Notes under the pieces: model-generated
Database searches by the model: none
Told to the model about the DNA's origin: nothing
What the model saw: only the letters and a program-made list of their open reading frames with translations
Position numbers and translations under genes: made by a program
In this document: positions 1-5,332 of the stretch, one piece after another
Numbering within the stretch: the stretch's first letter is position 1
How the letters are laid out: every line of letters begins with the position of its first letter
Source: Oscillospiraceae bacterium
GTDB lineage: Bacteria; Bacillota; Clostridia; Clostridiales; Clostridiaceae
Reading direction: 5' to 3'
Assembly: GCA_009785875.1 (NCBI GenBank)
Contig: WQUF01000199.1
Location: 1-5,332, forward strand
DNA length: 5,332 nt

Positions 1-90
1 ACTGAAATTAAGCCACAGCATTGGGGTGGTAAAGAGTGCGATGTTACTACAATAGATGGAAGTTTAATGAGGTTTTTTGAATTGGATTAG
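1..90 (+). CDS. C-terminal end of a probable VOC-family (glyoxalase/bleomycin resistance) protein, 5' partial
   Basis: Frame 1 is open from the window edge to a TAG at 88-90 and gives 29 residues. Their pattern (HWGG, then E, then a strand ending in D-G, then LMRFFE) resembles the closing beta-hairpin of VOC-fold proteins, whose consensus is roughly WG..E..V.DPDG.L.RF.E. The glutamate in FFE would match the last metal ligand of glyoxalase I-like members. VOC proteins range from metal-dependent dioxygenases and glyoxalases to antibiotic-binding proteins, so no substrate can be given. The start and most of the gene lie outside the window. No hairpin terminator is visible after the stop. The call rests on a short tail only; a different fold is possible. 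Confidence 0.55.
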   Translation, partial: TEIKPQHWGGKECDVTTIDGSLMRFFELD

Positions 91-147
91 TCTGTAAAGA
101 AAGATTGTGGTAATTAGAGTGAATGCAGAGAAAGGTCTAAAAATGAG

Positions 148-178
148 TTGGTTTTTTTACATCTCTTCATGGTATAAT
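148..178 (+). promoter_or_regulatory. Promoter of the TIM-barrel epimerase gene
   Basis: A perfect TATAAT -10 box lies at 173-178. It is preceded by TGG, making an extended -10 (TGNTATAAT). A poor -35 match, TTGGTT, lies at 148-153 with a long 19-base spacer, so the extended -10 probably carries most of the activity. The start codon at 216 is about 30 bases past the expected transcription start. The T-run and the ATGGTATA core closely resemble the promoter before the tRNA gene at 2971-2999. Confidence 0.65.
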
Positions 179-202
179 TATTTATGTACCTAATAGTACA
201 TT

Positions 203-210
203 GAGGAGGA
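203..210 (+). promoter_or_regulatory. Strong ribosome binding site that sets the epimerase start
   Basis: GAGGAGGA lies five bases before the ATG at 216. The site itself falls inside the extended reading frame that would begin with TTG at 201, which argues that translation begins at 216 and not at 201. Confidence 0.85.
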
Positions 211-215
211 ATTAT

Positions 216-1115
216 ATGAAAATCGGTATTGGTACTTATTCATTCGGTGGAATTGAAAGTTTTCTCGGTCTTGGTCCTACACTCCTTGAAAAATTTAAAA
301 TGATTAAGGATTTAGGCTTTGACACTGTTGAACTGTTGCCCATTGATCTCTCTAATGATGTTTTGGATATCAAAAAATGGTTAAACGAAACGGGTCTTGA
401 GGTAGTCTCCATTCATGCTGAGCCTTCAGTGGAAATAGTCAAAAAAATAGCTGCTATTGGTGGTAAAGCGGTTATTTGGGCCGGAACACCATTTTGCAAT
501 AAAGCAGAAGCTATTGAAGTTGCGAATAAATTAGACGAAATGGCCACAATGGCGGAACCTTATGGGATAAAAATCGGATATCATAACCACAACCAGGAAT
601 TTTATTTCGACGAAGGTAAGTCTTTACTTGAACACCTTCTCGATAACAGTACTAAATGTTTCTCACAATTAGATTGTGGTTGGGCTATGTATGGTGGCAT
701 GTATCCGCCTTATTTCATCCGCAAATACAGAAACCGAATTATCTCAATCCATGTAAAGGAGAATAACAAGGTTTTAGGTCCTGGTGGGGTTCCAGCATCA
801 CGTCACGACAAAAGAGAAAACCCATCAGCAGTTTTTGCAAATGTGAAAGAATTACCTATAGAAGAACGTCAAAGGATATTTGATGGCTTCAAGGAAAGGA
901 TGAAGACAGGTAACGGAGCAAATTCAAGAGATATGAATGTCCAATGTAAAATGGGTGCTCCTGAATCAAACATCGACTGGAAAGAAATAAAAAAAGCTCT
1001 TGACGAGCAGAACTTTAAAGCGTTTTGGATAGTTGAACGTGAGGGATTTTATGATGAAAATAACAAATGCCTTGCAGATGATTGTAAGTGGTTAATGGAG
1101 AATATCGTTAATTAA
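216..1115 (+). CDS. Sugar phosphate isomerase/epimerase-like TIM-barrel protein
   Basis: This is a 299-residue protein of the xylose isomerase-like TIM-barrel family (AP endonuclease 2 fold). Members isomerise or epimerise sugars, inosose or hydroxypyruvate-type compounds, usually with a divalent metal in the cytosol. The pattern is clear from end to end: GIGTYSFGG at the N-terminus, GFDTVEL (34-40), SIHAE (65-69), GYHNHNQEF (121-129), QLDCGW (151-156), SIHVKE (177-182) and WIVERE near 271-276. Candidate metal ligands are D153, H179 and E274, together with an acidic residue from the earlier strands. The length is about normal. A segment of some 60 residues between H179 and the IDW motif at 253-255 is rather long and may shape the pocket. 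The start at 216 is chosen from the GAGGAGGA site just upstream. The gene has its own promoter and no obvious partner, so the substrate is unknown. The family call is firm; the specific reaction is not. Confidence 0.88.
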   Translation: MKIGIGTYSFGGIESFLGLGPTLLEKFKMIKDLGFDTVELLPIDLSNDVLDIKKWLNETGLEVVSIHAEPSVEIVKKIAAIGGKAVIWAGTPFCNKAEAIEVANKLDEMATMAEPYGIKIGYHNHNQEFYFDEGKSLLEHLLDNSTKCFSQLDCGWAMYGGMYPPYFIRKYRNRIISIHVKENNKVLGPGGVPASRHDKRENPSAVFANVKELPIEERQRIFDGFKERMKTGNGANSRDMNVQCKMGAPESNIDWKEIKKALDEQNFKAFWIVEREGFYDENNKCLADDCKWLMENIVN

Positions 1116-1138
1116 CTAAAAATGTATTGGTTTTATTA

Positions 1139-1181
1139 ATGTTTCCAATTCGTGACGCACTGCGTCACGAATCGAAAACAT
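1139..1181. repeat. Near-perfect 43-bp palindrome after the epimerase gene
   Basis: The sequence is symmetric about C1160. Inner arms of 12 bases (1148-1159 and 1161-1172, ATTCGTGACGCA and its complement) match perfectly. Outer ATGTTT/AAACAT arms (1139-1144 and 1176-1181) also pair. Only two mismatches occur in 21 paired positions, at 1145/1175 and 1147/1173. The hairpin is GC-richer than its surroundings. No T-run follows on either strand, so it is not a classic intrinsic terminator. It could be an RNA hairpin that protects the 3' end of the epimerase message, a regulator's dyad site, or a dispersed palindromic repeat. Confidence 0.85.
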
Positions 1182-1215
1182 CATGGTGATTAGGTAGTCT
1201 GTTAGAAATTATGTT

Positions 1216-1524
1216 ATGCTTGGCGGAGGTTATTGGAACGAATTAGTGGTATGTTCCAAGGAAAAAGGATATATTTGCATGGATGCTGACTGTGAATATA
1301 CACCTGGGGCGAGATTTTATTTTGATACATTAAAATTAATTCAAGCTGGTTTACTCGTCCGTGATGGTATGCATTATAAGGTAAAAGATGAATTATCTTT
1401 ATCGAATATGCTGTTCTGTGCGACAATAAACAATGTTTCTATAGTAGGGAAAATAACACCAAGAGCTTTTTCTTCTGCCTCTGATGAAGCTTTTAAAAAA
1501 ATACGAGTTAACATCAGCAGCTAG
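1216..1524 (+). CDS. Unidentified small protein or remnant of a larger gene
   Basis: This open frame of 102 residues ends in TAG and has an ordinary, protein-like composition: a GGGYWNELV start, a tyrosine-rich stretch with two cysteines (C21 and C26), and a helix-like segment FDTLKLIQAGLLVRDG at 37-52 that resembles part of a winged-helix or similar alpha/beta domain. I do not recognise the family. No membrane segment or signal peptide is seen. There is no Shine-Dalgarno site before ATG 1216, and the frame is open only back to a TAG at 1195-1197. ATG 1279, preceded by AAGGA at 1265-1269, is an alternative start but would cut into coding-looking sequence. The protein-like sequence right after the weak start suggests the 5' part of a longer gene has been lost. 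A frame antisense to this one is taken as a shadow. Confidence 0.45.
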   Translation: MLGGGYWNELVVCSKEKGYICMDADCEYTPGARFYFDTLKLIQAGLLVRDGMHYKVKDELSLSNMLFCATINNVSIVGKITPRAFSSASDEAFKKIRVNISS

Positions 1525-1545
1525 AAAAATCTGTAAAGCAACATG

Positions 1546-2106
1546 CTAATAAGCTTGAAATTCAGTACACGAAAATGATTCATCAAAGTCAACTTCTGAT
1601 ATTCCGCAAAAAGGTATAACAGGTTGAAAAGCAAATCTTCGTATGACGATGCCATGCGTTACTACAATGATTTTTTTATATCTGCTATAACGCAAAAGAG
1701 CTTTTTTCGCACGATTAAATACATCTTCAAGGTTTTCAAACTTTATCTCACTATTGTCGGAACATACTCCTTTATATTCTATACATAATTTTGTTGCTTT
1801 TATAGCTTCTTCCTTAGATGTATATTGAAAAGATAAATCCGGCATCCACTCGTGTAAACCCAGCTCGACTTTTATATCTAGTTGCCTGTTTTTAGATATA
1901 ATAGCTGCTGTTTGCAAAGCTCGTGTGTATGGGGAAGAAATGATTATTTCAGCATCATTCAATTTACTATCAAAAGAAGCTTTTTCAGCAATTTGGATGC
2001 CATTTTCGGTAAGTCCAGCTAAGTCTATTCCATGCCCAATATATTTTCTCTCTTCAACAAATGAGTAATCAGGCTCGCTATGTCTCATAAATACTATTTT
2101 TTGCAT
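1546..2106 (-). CDS. Histidine phosphatase family protein (phosphoglycerate mutase superfamily)
   Basis: This 186-residue protein belongs to the histidine phosphatase superfamily, which removes phosphate through a phosphohistidine intermediate. The key parts are present. FMRHSEPD near the N-terminus carries R8 and the nucleophile H9. SSPYTRALQTA (57-67) contains R62. E86 in GLHEW is the likely acid. VVTHG (148-152) provides the second histidine, H151. The first motif is RHS where most members have RHG. The size fits the compact single-domain branch (cobC/SixA/gpmB-like); the substrate could be a sugar phosphate, nucleotide, cofactor precursor or phosphoprotein. A GGAGGTC ribosome binding site (2115-2121) sits 8 bases before the ATG. 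Its 3' end converges on the small frame at 1216-1524, with 21 bases between the stops and no clear hairpin there. Confidence 0.85.
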   Translation of the reverse strand: MQKIVFMRHSEPDYSFVEERKYIGHGIDLAGLTENGIQIAEKASFDSKLNDAEIIISSPYTRALQTAAIISKNRQLDIKVELGLHEWMPDLSFQYTSKEEAIKATKLCIEYKGVCSDNSEIKFENLEDVFNRAKKALLRYSRYKKIIVVTHGIVIRRFAFQPVIPFCGISEVDFDESFSCTEFQAY

Positions 2107-2141
2107 GATATATTGACCTCCGTTAATATAAATACTCTTAT

Positions 2142-2170
2142 ATTTTAATTCATGTAATATCTATATGCAA
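2142..2170 (-). promoter_or_regulatory. Putative promoter of the histidine phosphatase gene
   Basis: On the minus strand TTGCAT (2165-2170) and TAAAAT (2142-2147) are separated by 17 bases. An overlapping alternative is TTACAC (2176-2181) with TATTAC (2154-2159) at 16 bases, which is the pair conserved in the repeat copies upstream of the Uma2 gene. Which pair is used cannot be told from the sequence. Confidence 0.45.
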
Positions 2171-2181
2171 TAAAAGTGTAA
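2148..2181. repeat. AT-rich promoter-like repeat, copy L
   Basis: This is one of three related copies. The 17 bases at 2155-2171 (TAATATCTATATGCAAT) are identical to 2904-2920. The following AATAAAAGTGTAAC matches 13 of 14 bases of the copy at 2864-2897. It lies just upstream of the histidine phosphatase gene, in the same orientation relative to that gene as the other copies have to the Uma2 gene. Confidence 0.7.
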
Positions 2182-2200
2182 CATACAAGCGGAGATAAAC

Positions 2201-2236
2201 AAGAAGCTCATTAATCAAAAGGTTAGTGAGCTCTTT
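2201..2236 (-). terminator. Hairpin after the Uma2 gene, possible terminator
   Basis: Arms AGCTCATTAA (2205-2214) and TTAGTGAGCT (2223-2232) pair over 10 bases with one G-U pair and an 8-base loop. The hairpin lies 14 bases past the Uma2 stop codon. On the minus strand it is followed by the moderately T-rich TTCTTGTTTATC. This would end the Uma2 transcript before the histidine phosphatase promoter. The T-run is interrupted, so efficiency is uncertain. Confidence 0.5.
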
Positions 2237-2246
2237 AAATCTATTA

Positions 2247-2831
2247 CTAGAGTTTTGAAAAATCAAATAATTGGTTCAAATCAATTTCAAGATCAGGAAA
2301 TAAAGAAGGCTTTATTTTTGTTGTATATGAGTTTTTTTCTTCTTCCGTTAATTTATTATATTCAGCTTTATTCATTACAACTACATAATTTTCAAGTTTA
2401 TATTTACCATTTACTAAAATGCGTTGTTCAATAGATTTATTTTTTATATCAACAATCCAATATTCTTTTACAGAAAACTTTTCATAAGCTAATAACTTAT
2501 CTTCCTTATCTTCCTTATCTTTTTTAGCTGTTTTAGCCGATAAAACTTCAACAATTAATTCAGGAGCTCCATTATATCCTCTTTCAATAAATTTTGAGTT
2601 ATCACATATAATTGATAAATCAGGCACCACATAATTTTCTTTATCTTCAGGATCCAAATAAACTTCTAGTCCTTCAGTATATACAGCACATTCTTTGTTA
2701 GTAGATTCAAAAAAAACATTAAATTTACGACTTAATCTTGATATGGTCTTTATATGAACAGACAGTCCAGGGAGCATATAGTAAACATTTCCTCCTATGA
2801 CCTCTTTTGTATAACTATTTAAATCAATCAT
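2247..2831 (-). CDS. Uma2 family (DUF820) PD-(D/E)XK nuclease-fold protein
   Basis: This is a 194-residue Uma2/DUF820 protein. The family has a restriction-endonuclease-like fold. It is common in multiple copies in cyanobacteria and some Firmicutes, and its biological role is unsettled. The family landmarks are present in order: YVVPDLSII (67-74, with D71), GAPELIVEVLS (88-98, with E91 and E95), T101 and the lysine-rich stretch to K112, and VKEYWIVD (121-128). The usual glycine before VKEYW is a serine here. Residues 104-112 read KDKEDKEDK, about three residues longer than the common spacing, and are encoded by a 9-bp tandem repeat. An AAAAGGAG site (2841-2848) lies 9 bases before the ATG. 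Tandem promoter-like repeats precede the gene and a hairpin follows it, so it looks like a single-gene unit. It runs divergently from the tRNA/primase-helicase unit. Family call firm, activity inferred. Confidence 0.87.
   Translation of the reverse strand: MIDLNSYTKEVIGGNVYYMLPGLSVHIKTISRLSRKFNVFFESTNKECAVYTEGLEVYLDPEDKENYVVPDLSIICDNSKFIERGYNGAPELIVEVLSAKTAKKDKEDKEDKLLAYEKFSVKEYWIVDIKNKSIEQRILVNGKYKLENYVVVMNKAEYNKLTEEEKNSYTTKIKPSLFPDLEIDLNQLFDFSKL
2496..2522. repeat. 9-bp in-frame tandem repeat inside the Uma2 gene
   Basis: Three head-to-tail 9-base units (CTTATCTTC, CTTATCTTC, CTTATCTTT on the plus strand) encode residues 104-112, KDK-EDK-EDK. Gain or loss of a unit by slippage keeps the frame and changes the spacing between the acidic nuclease motif and the lysine/YEK helix. 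Confidence 0.85.
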
Positions 2832-2863
2832 CTGTCAAATCTCCTTTTAATTTTATAAAACAC

Positions 2864-2920
2864 CTCGTATAATATCCATCACATAATAAAAGTTTAACTC
2901 ATATAATATCTATATGCAAT
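2864..2920. repeat. Tandem pair of the AT-rich promoter-like repeat (copies M and R)
   Basis: Copy M begins at CTCGTATAATATC (2864) and copy R at CTCATATAATATC (2898), a period of 34 bases. R shares TAATATCTATATGCAAT exactly with copy L (2155-2171). M shares the AATAAAAGT.TAAC half with L. The pair lies directly upstream of the Uma2 gene on its transcribed side. The copies could be duplicated promoters, regulator sites or traces of an insertion. Confidence 0.7.
2869..2897 (-). promoter_or_regulatory. Putative promoter of the Uma2 gene
   Basis: On the minus strand TTAAAC (2892-2897) and TATTAT (2869-2874) are 17 bases apart, inside repeat copy M. The predicted transcription start lies about 30 bases before the ATG at 2831. 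The same TTAMAC/TATTAY pair can be read in copy L upstream of the histidine phosphatase gene. Confidence 0.5.
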
Positions 2921-2970
2921 TGTATTATTATCTGTGCTTTAAAATAAAGTGGAAATAATTAATTTAGGAC

Positions 2971-2999
2971 TTGTTTTTTTACCCTCATAATGGTATAGT
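2971..2999 (+). promoter_or_regulatory. Promoter of the tRNA-Pro gene
   Basis: TTGTTT (2971-2976) and TATAGT (2994-2999) are 17 bases apart, with TGG before the -10 forming an extended -10. An A-rich stretch lies upstream. The tRNA begins about 31 bases after the -10. No stop signal is seen between the tRNA and the next gene, so the primase-helicase gene may be read from this promoter too. Confidence 0.7.
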
Positions 3000-3030
3000 A
3001 ACACTTAATGTTTGAATCTTTCTTTAATAT

Positions 3031-3104
3031 CGGGGCATGGCTCAGCTTGGTAGAGTGCTGCGTTCGGGACGCAGAAGTCGCAGGTTCAAATCCTGTTGCC
3101 CCGA
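3031..3104 (+). tRNA. tRNA-Pro, anticodon CGG
   Basis: The 74-base gene folds as a full cloverleaf. The acceptor stem is CGGGGCA/TGCCCCG with discriminator A3104. The D arm carries the GGCTCAGCTTGGTAGAG pattern. The anticodon stem CTGCG/CGCAG encloses the loop TTCGGGA, so the anticodon is CGG (reads CCG). The T arm has the loop TTCAAAT. The CCA end is not encoded and must be added after transcription. The gene stands alone, with no other tRNA in the window. Confidence 0.96.
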
Positions 3105-3160
3105 CTAAATACCAACTTTTCGATTGAAGACTTTTCTTTTATAGAAAGTGGATGGTTGCC

Positions 3161-5332
3161 ATGACAGAAACAAAGTTAAGCTATGATCAGCTATTGATCG
3201 AAAACGCTGCATTGCGAGAAGAAAATCGTATTTTACGTCAGCGTTTAGGTATGGAAGAAGTTGAATCATTGCAGTTAGAACCTAAACCAATGCCTAAAAT
3301 TAATTCAGCAATTACTAAAAATAGCCCAACAGACGAAAAAATAGATTTGTTTATGTCGCTCTTTCGTGGAAGAGAGGATGTATACGCTAAACGATGGTAC
3401 AGCGTTAAAAGCGAAAAGAGTGGATATTCGCCTGTTTGCTTAAATGAGTGGGATCGTTTACTTTGCGATAAGAAAAAATATAAATGCAACAGTTGTCCTA
3501 ACCGTAATCTTGCTTCAATAGATAAAAATGCTATTTTCGAGCATCTTAGTGGTAAAAGCCAAACTGCTGCCGATGTTGTTGGTATATATCCTATGACAGA
3601 AGATGAATGCTCGTGGTTTTTGGCAATAGATTTTGACGATGACGATTGGCAGAAGGATATTATTGCTTTTTGTGATACTTGTGCTGAATTAGGATTAGTC
3701 ACTGCTATGGAGCGTTCCCGTTCAGGAAATGGCGGACACGTTTGGTTTTTCTTTGAAGAGAAAATTCCTGCTGCGATTGCCCGAAAGTTTGCAAGTGTTC
3801 TTCTAACACAAGCAATGAGCCGATATCATGAGATTAAATTTAATTCTTATGATAGATTATTTCCTAATCAAGACACTATGCCAAGCGGTGGATTCGGCAA
3901 TCTTATCGCTCTACCACTGCAAGGATTAGCACGTAAAAACGGTAATTCTCTGTTTGTGGATGAAAACTTCATTCCATATCTTGATCAATGGGCATTTTTA
4001 TCGAGCATTCCTAAACTCAGCACCAGTACAGTTGAGGATTACATCAAGCAGTTATGCGGTAATTCCGAACTAGGAGTTCTTTCATCAGTTGAAAATGAAG
4101 ATGAACAGAAGCCATGGGAAGAGGCAAAACCAAAGCAGGAACTTACGCTAATGGATTTCAGCAGTATAGTAAAAATCGTAAAAGCCAATATGTTGCATAT
4201 TGATAAAGCAGGCATCTCTCAAAGAGCTTTAAATCGAATCAAGCGATTGGGAGCGTTTCGAAATCCAGATTTTTATAAAGCACAAGCTATGCGACTGCCA
4301 ACTTACAACAAACCTAGAATTATCGATCTAGCGGAAGAAACTTCTCAATATCTCAGTATCCCACGAGGCTGCGAAGATGAGCTGTTGTCTTTGCTGAATT
4401 CTGCTGGTGCTAAATTTGATATTGAGGATAAGCGCAATTCAGGCATATCAGTAAAAGTTTCATTTAACGGTATGCTTCGACCAGAGCAAGAAATAGCGGC
4501 ATCCGCTCTTTTAGAACACGAAAATGGAATTTTATCTGCAACGACTGCCTTTGGGAAAACAGTTGTGGGTTCTTATATTATATCGCAAAAGAAAGTTAAT
4601 ACTTTGATCCTCGTTCATACCAGTGCCTTGCTCGGTCAATGGAAAAAGTCGTTATCGCAGTTTTTAGCCATTGATGAAGTTTTACAGTCACAGCTCCAAA
4701 AACGCGGACGCAAAAAAGAGATTTCTGCTATCGGAGAGCTCAGCAGTGCTAAAAATACGCTTAATGGTAGAATTGACATCGCAATCATGCAATCACTTGT
4801 CAGTGGAGATGAAGTGAAAGAATTGGTTAAGGGTTACGGTCTGGTGATCGTGGACGAGTGCCATCATGTATCGGCGGTTAGCTTTGAAAAAATTCTCAAA
4901 ACAGTGAACGCTAAGTATATATATGGATTGACTGCTACTCCAACTCGGCAAGACGGTCAGCATCCTATTATTTATATGCAATGTGGCAGCATTCGTTATC
5001 GGGTGGATGCGAAAGAGCAAGCTGAGAAGTCTGGATTTGAGAGATATGTCGTTCCTCGATTTACATCTTTTAAGAAACCAATAGGCATGGAAGATAAGGA
5101 ATTCACCATAAATAAAATCTATGCTTCTATCGCCGAAAATGTCATGCGGAACAAATTGATTATAGCAGACATCTTGACCGCACTGAATAAAGGCAGAACT
5201 CCTATTGTGTTGACCCAGCGATCAGATCACGTAACACTGCTGGCTGATGCATTGGAGAAAAGCTTACCTAATGTTATTCGCTTAATCGGCAAAGCATCTG
5301 CAAAAGAAAAAAGAGAGGAACTGGATCGACTC
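3161..5332 (+). CDS. TOTE-type archaeo-eukaryotic primase fused to a superfamily 2 helicase, 3' partial
   Basis: The frame is open to the window edge (724 residues seen). Residues 8-29 form a leucine-zipper-like helix with Y8, L11, N15, L18, N22, L25 and L29 in a/d positions. About 60-305 is the AEP domain of the TOTE conflict-system family: a likely zinc cluster C93, C102, C109, C112; the catalytic acids D157 and D159 in AIDFDDDD; H193 in RSGNGGHVW; and the conserved FPNQDTMPSGGFGN block (234-247) followed by LPLQG. From about 435 comes an SF2 helicase: LRPEQ (439-443), Walker A ATTAFGKT (460-467) with alanine in place of the usual glycine, DECHH (565-569), GLTATPTR (589-596) and PIVLTQ (681-686). 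Motifs V and VI and any C-terminal nuclease lie beyond the window. Known TOTE proteins are predicted anti-element systems that prime, copy or unwind nucleic acid. The start is uncertain: ATG 3161 has a weak AGTGG site about 9 bases upstream; an in-frame ATG at 3152 is the alternative. No separate promoter is evident, so tRNA read-through is likely. Confidence 0.9.
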   Translation, partial: MTETKLSYDQLLIENAALREENRILRQRLGMEEVESLQLEPKPMPKINSAITKNSPTDEKIDLFMSLFRGREDVYAKRWYSVKSEKSGYSPVCLNEWDRLLCDKKKYKCNSCPNRNLASIDKNAIFEHLSGKSQTAADVVGIYPMTEDECSWFLAIDFDDDDWQKDIIAFCDTCAELGLVTAMERSRSGNGGHVWFFFEEKIPAAIARKFASVLLTQAMSRYHEIKFNSYDRLFPNQDTMPSGGFGNLIALPLQGLARKNGNSLFVDENFIPYLDQWAFLSSIPKLSTSTVEDYIKQLCGNSELGVLSSVENEDEQKPWEEAKPKQELTLMDFSSIVKIVKANMLHIDKAGISQRALNRIKRLGAFRNPDFYKAQAMRLPTYNKPRIIDLAEETSQYLSIPRGCEDELLSLLNSAGAKFDIEDKRNSGISVKVSFNGMLRPEQEIAASALLEHENGILSATTAFGKTVVGSYIISQKKVNTLILVHTSALLGQWKKSLSQFLAIDEVLQSQLQKRGRKKEISAIGELSSAKNTLNGRIDIAIMQSLVSGDEVKELVKGYGLVIVDECHHVSAVSFEKILKTVNAKYIYGLTATPTRQDGQHPIIYMQCGSIRYRVDAKEQAEKSGFERYVVPRFTSFKKPIGMEDKEFTINKIYASIAENVMRNKLIIADILTALNKGRTPIVLTQRSDHVTLLADALEKSLPNVIRLIGKASAKEKREELDRL

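Noticed and set aside
201..215. TTG start at 201 for the epimerase gene
   Set aside because: The frame there reads through the Shine-Dalgarno site itself; ATG 216 has ideal spacing and gives the normal N-terminus of the family.
1214..1426. Minus-strand open frame of 70 codons
   Set aside because: It lies antisense to the better-supported frame at 1216-1524, has no ribosome binding site and shows no recognisable motif.
2864..2920. Start of a CRISPR array
   Set aside because: Only two degenerate 34-base units without unique spacers are present, and no cas gene is nearby.
3075..3104. tRNA 3' end as a phage or island attachment site
   Set aside because: No second copy of the tRNA 3' end was found in the window and no integrase gene is present, so an attachment site cannot be supported here.
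3131..3149. Hairpin between the tRNA and the primase-helicase gene as a terminator
   Set aside because: Only about five A-T-rich pairs can form (TTTCT/AGAAA) and no T-run follows, so it is too weak.
3238..3702. Minus-strand open frame of 154 codons
   Set aside because: It is fully antisense to the primase-helicase gene, whose domains are unmistakable here; its serine-rich composition is what a shadow frame would give.
4793..5020. Minus-strand open frame of 75 codons
   Set aside because: It is antisense to the helicase motifs DECHH and TATPTR and has no start signals.

Overview
This window looks like a chromosomal stretch of a low-GC Gram-positive bacterium, probably a clostridial Firmicute. 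The grounds are AT-rich intergenic DNA, strong GAGGAGG- and GGAGG-type ribosome binding sites, TGGTATAAT-style promoters and a tRNA gene without an encoded CCA end. The species cannot be told from the sequence alone.

Left part (1-1524, mostly plus strand). The window opens with the last 29 codons of a probable VOC-family (glyoxalase/bleomycin-resistance fold) protein. After an extended -10 promoter comes a complete sugar phosphate isomerase/epimerase-like TIM-barrel protein (216-1115). A near-perfect 43-bp palindrome with no T-tract follows. Next is a short open frame (1216-1524) with no recognisable family and no good ribosome binding site, possibly the remnant of a larger gene.

Middle part (1546-2970, minus strand). 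A histidine phosphatase (phosphoglycerate-mutase superfamily) and a Uma2/DUF820-type PD-(D/E)XK nuclease-fold protein are read leftwards. Each is preceded by a copy of the same AT-rich, promoter-like repeat: one copy before the phosphatase and a tandem pair before the Uma2 gene. The copies bracket the Uma2 gene, and a hairpin lies just past its stop codon.

Right part (2971-5332, plus strand). A promoter drives a tRNA-Pro(CGG) gene. Fifty-six bases after it begins a large open frame that runs off the window end (724 codons seen). It encodes a leucine-zipper-like N-terminus, a TOTE-type archaeo-eukaryotic primase (AEP) domain with a Cys4 cluster, and a superfamily 2 helicase core. This is the protein architecture of the predicted TOTE conflict (anti-mobile-element) systems and is the most interesting gene here. 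The primase-helicase behind a tRNA gene, next to a Uma2 nuclease-fold gene, has the look of a small accessory or defence-type region. That functional link is an inference. The metabolic genes on the left show no evident connection to it.
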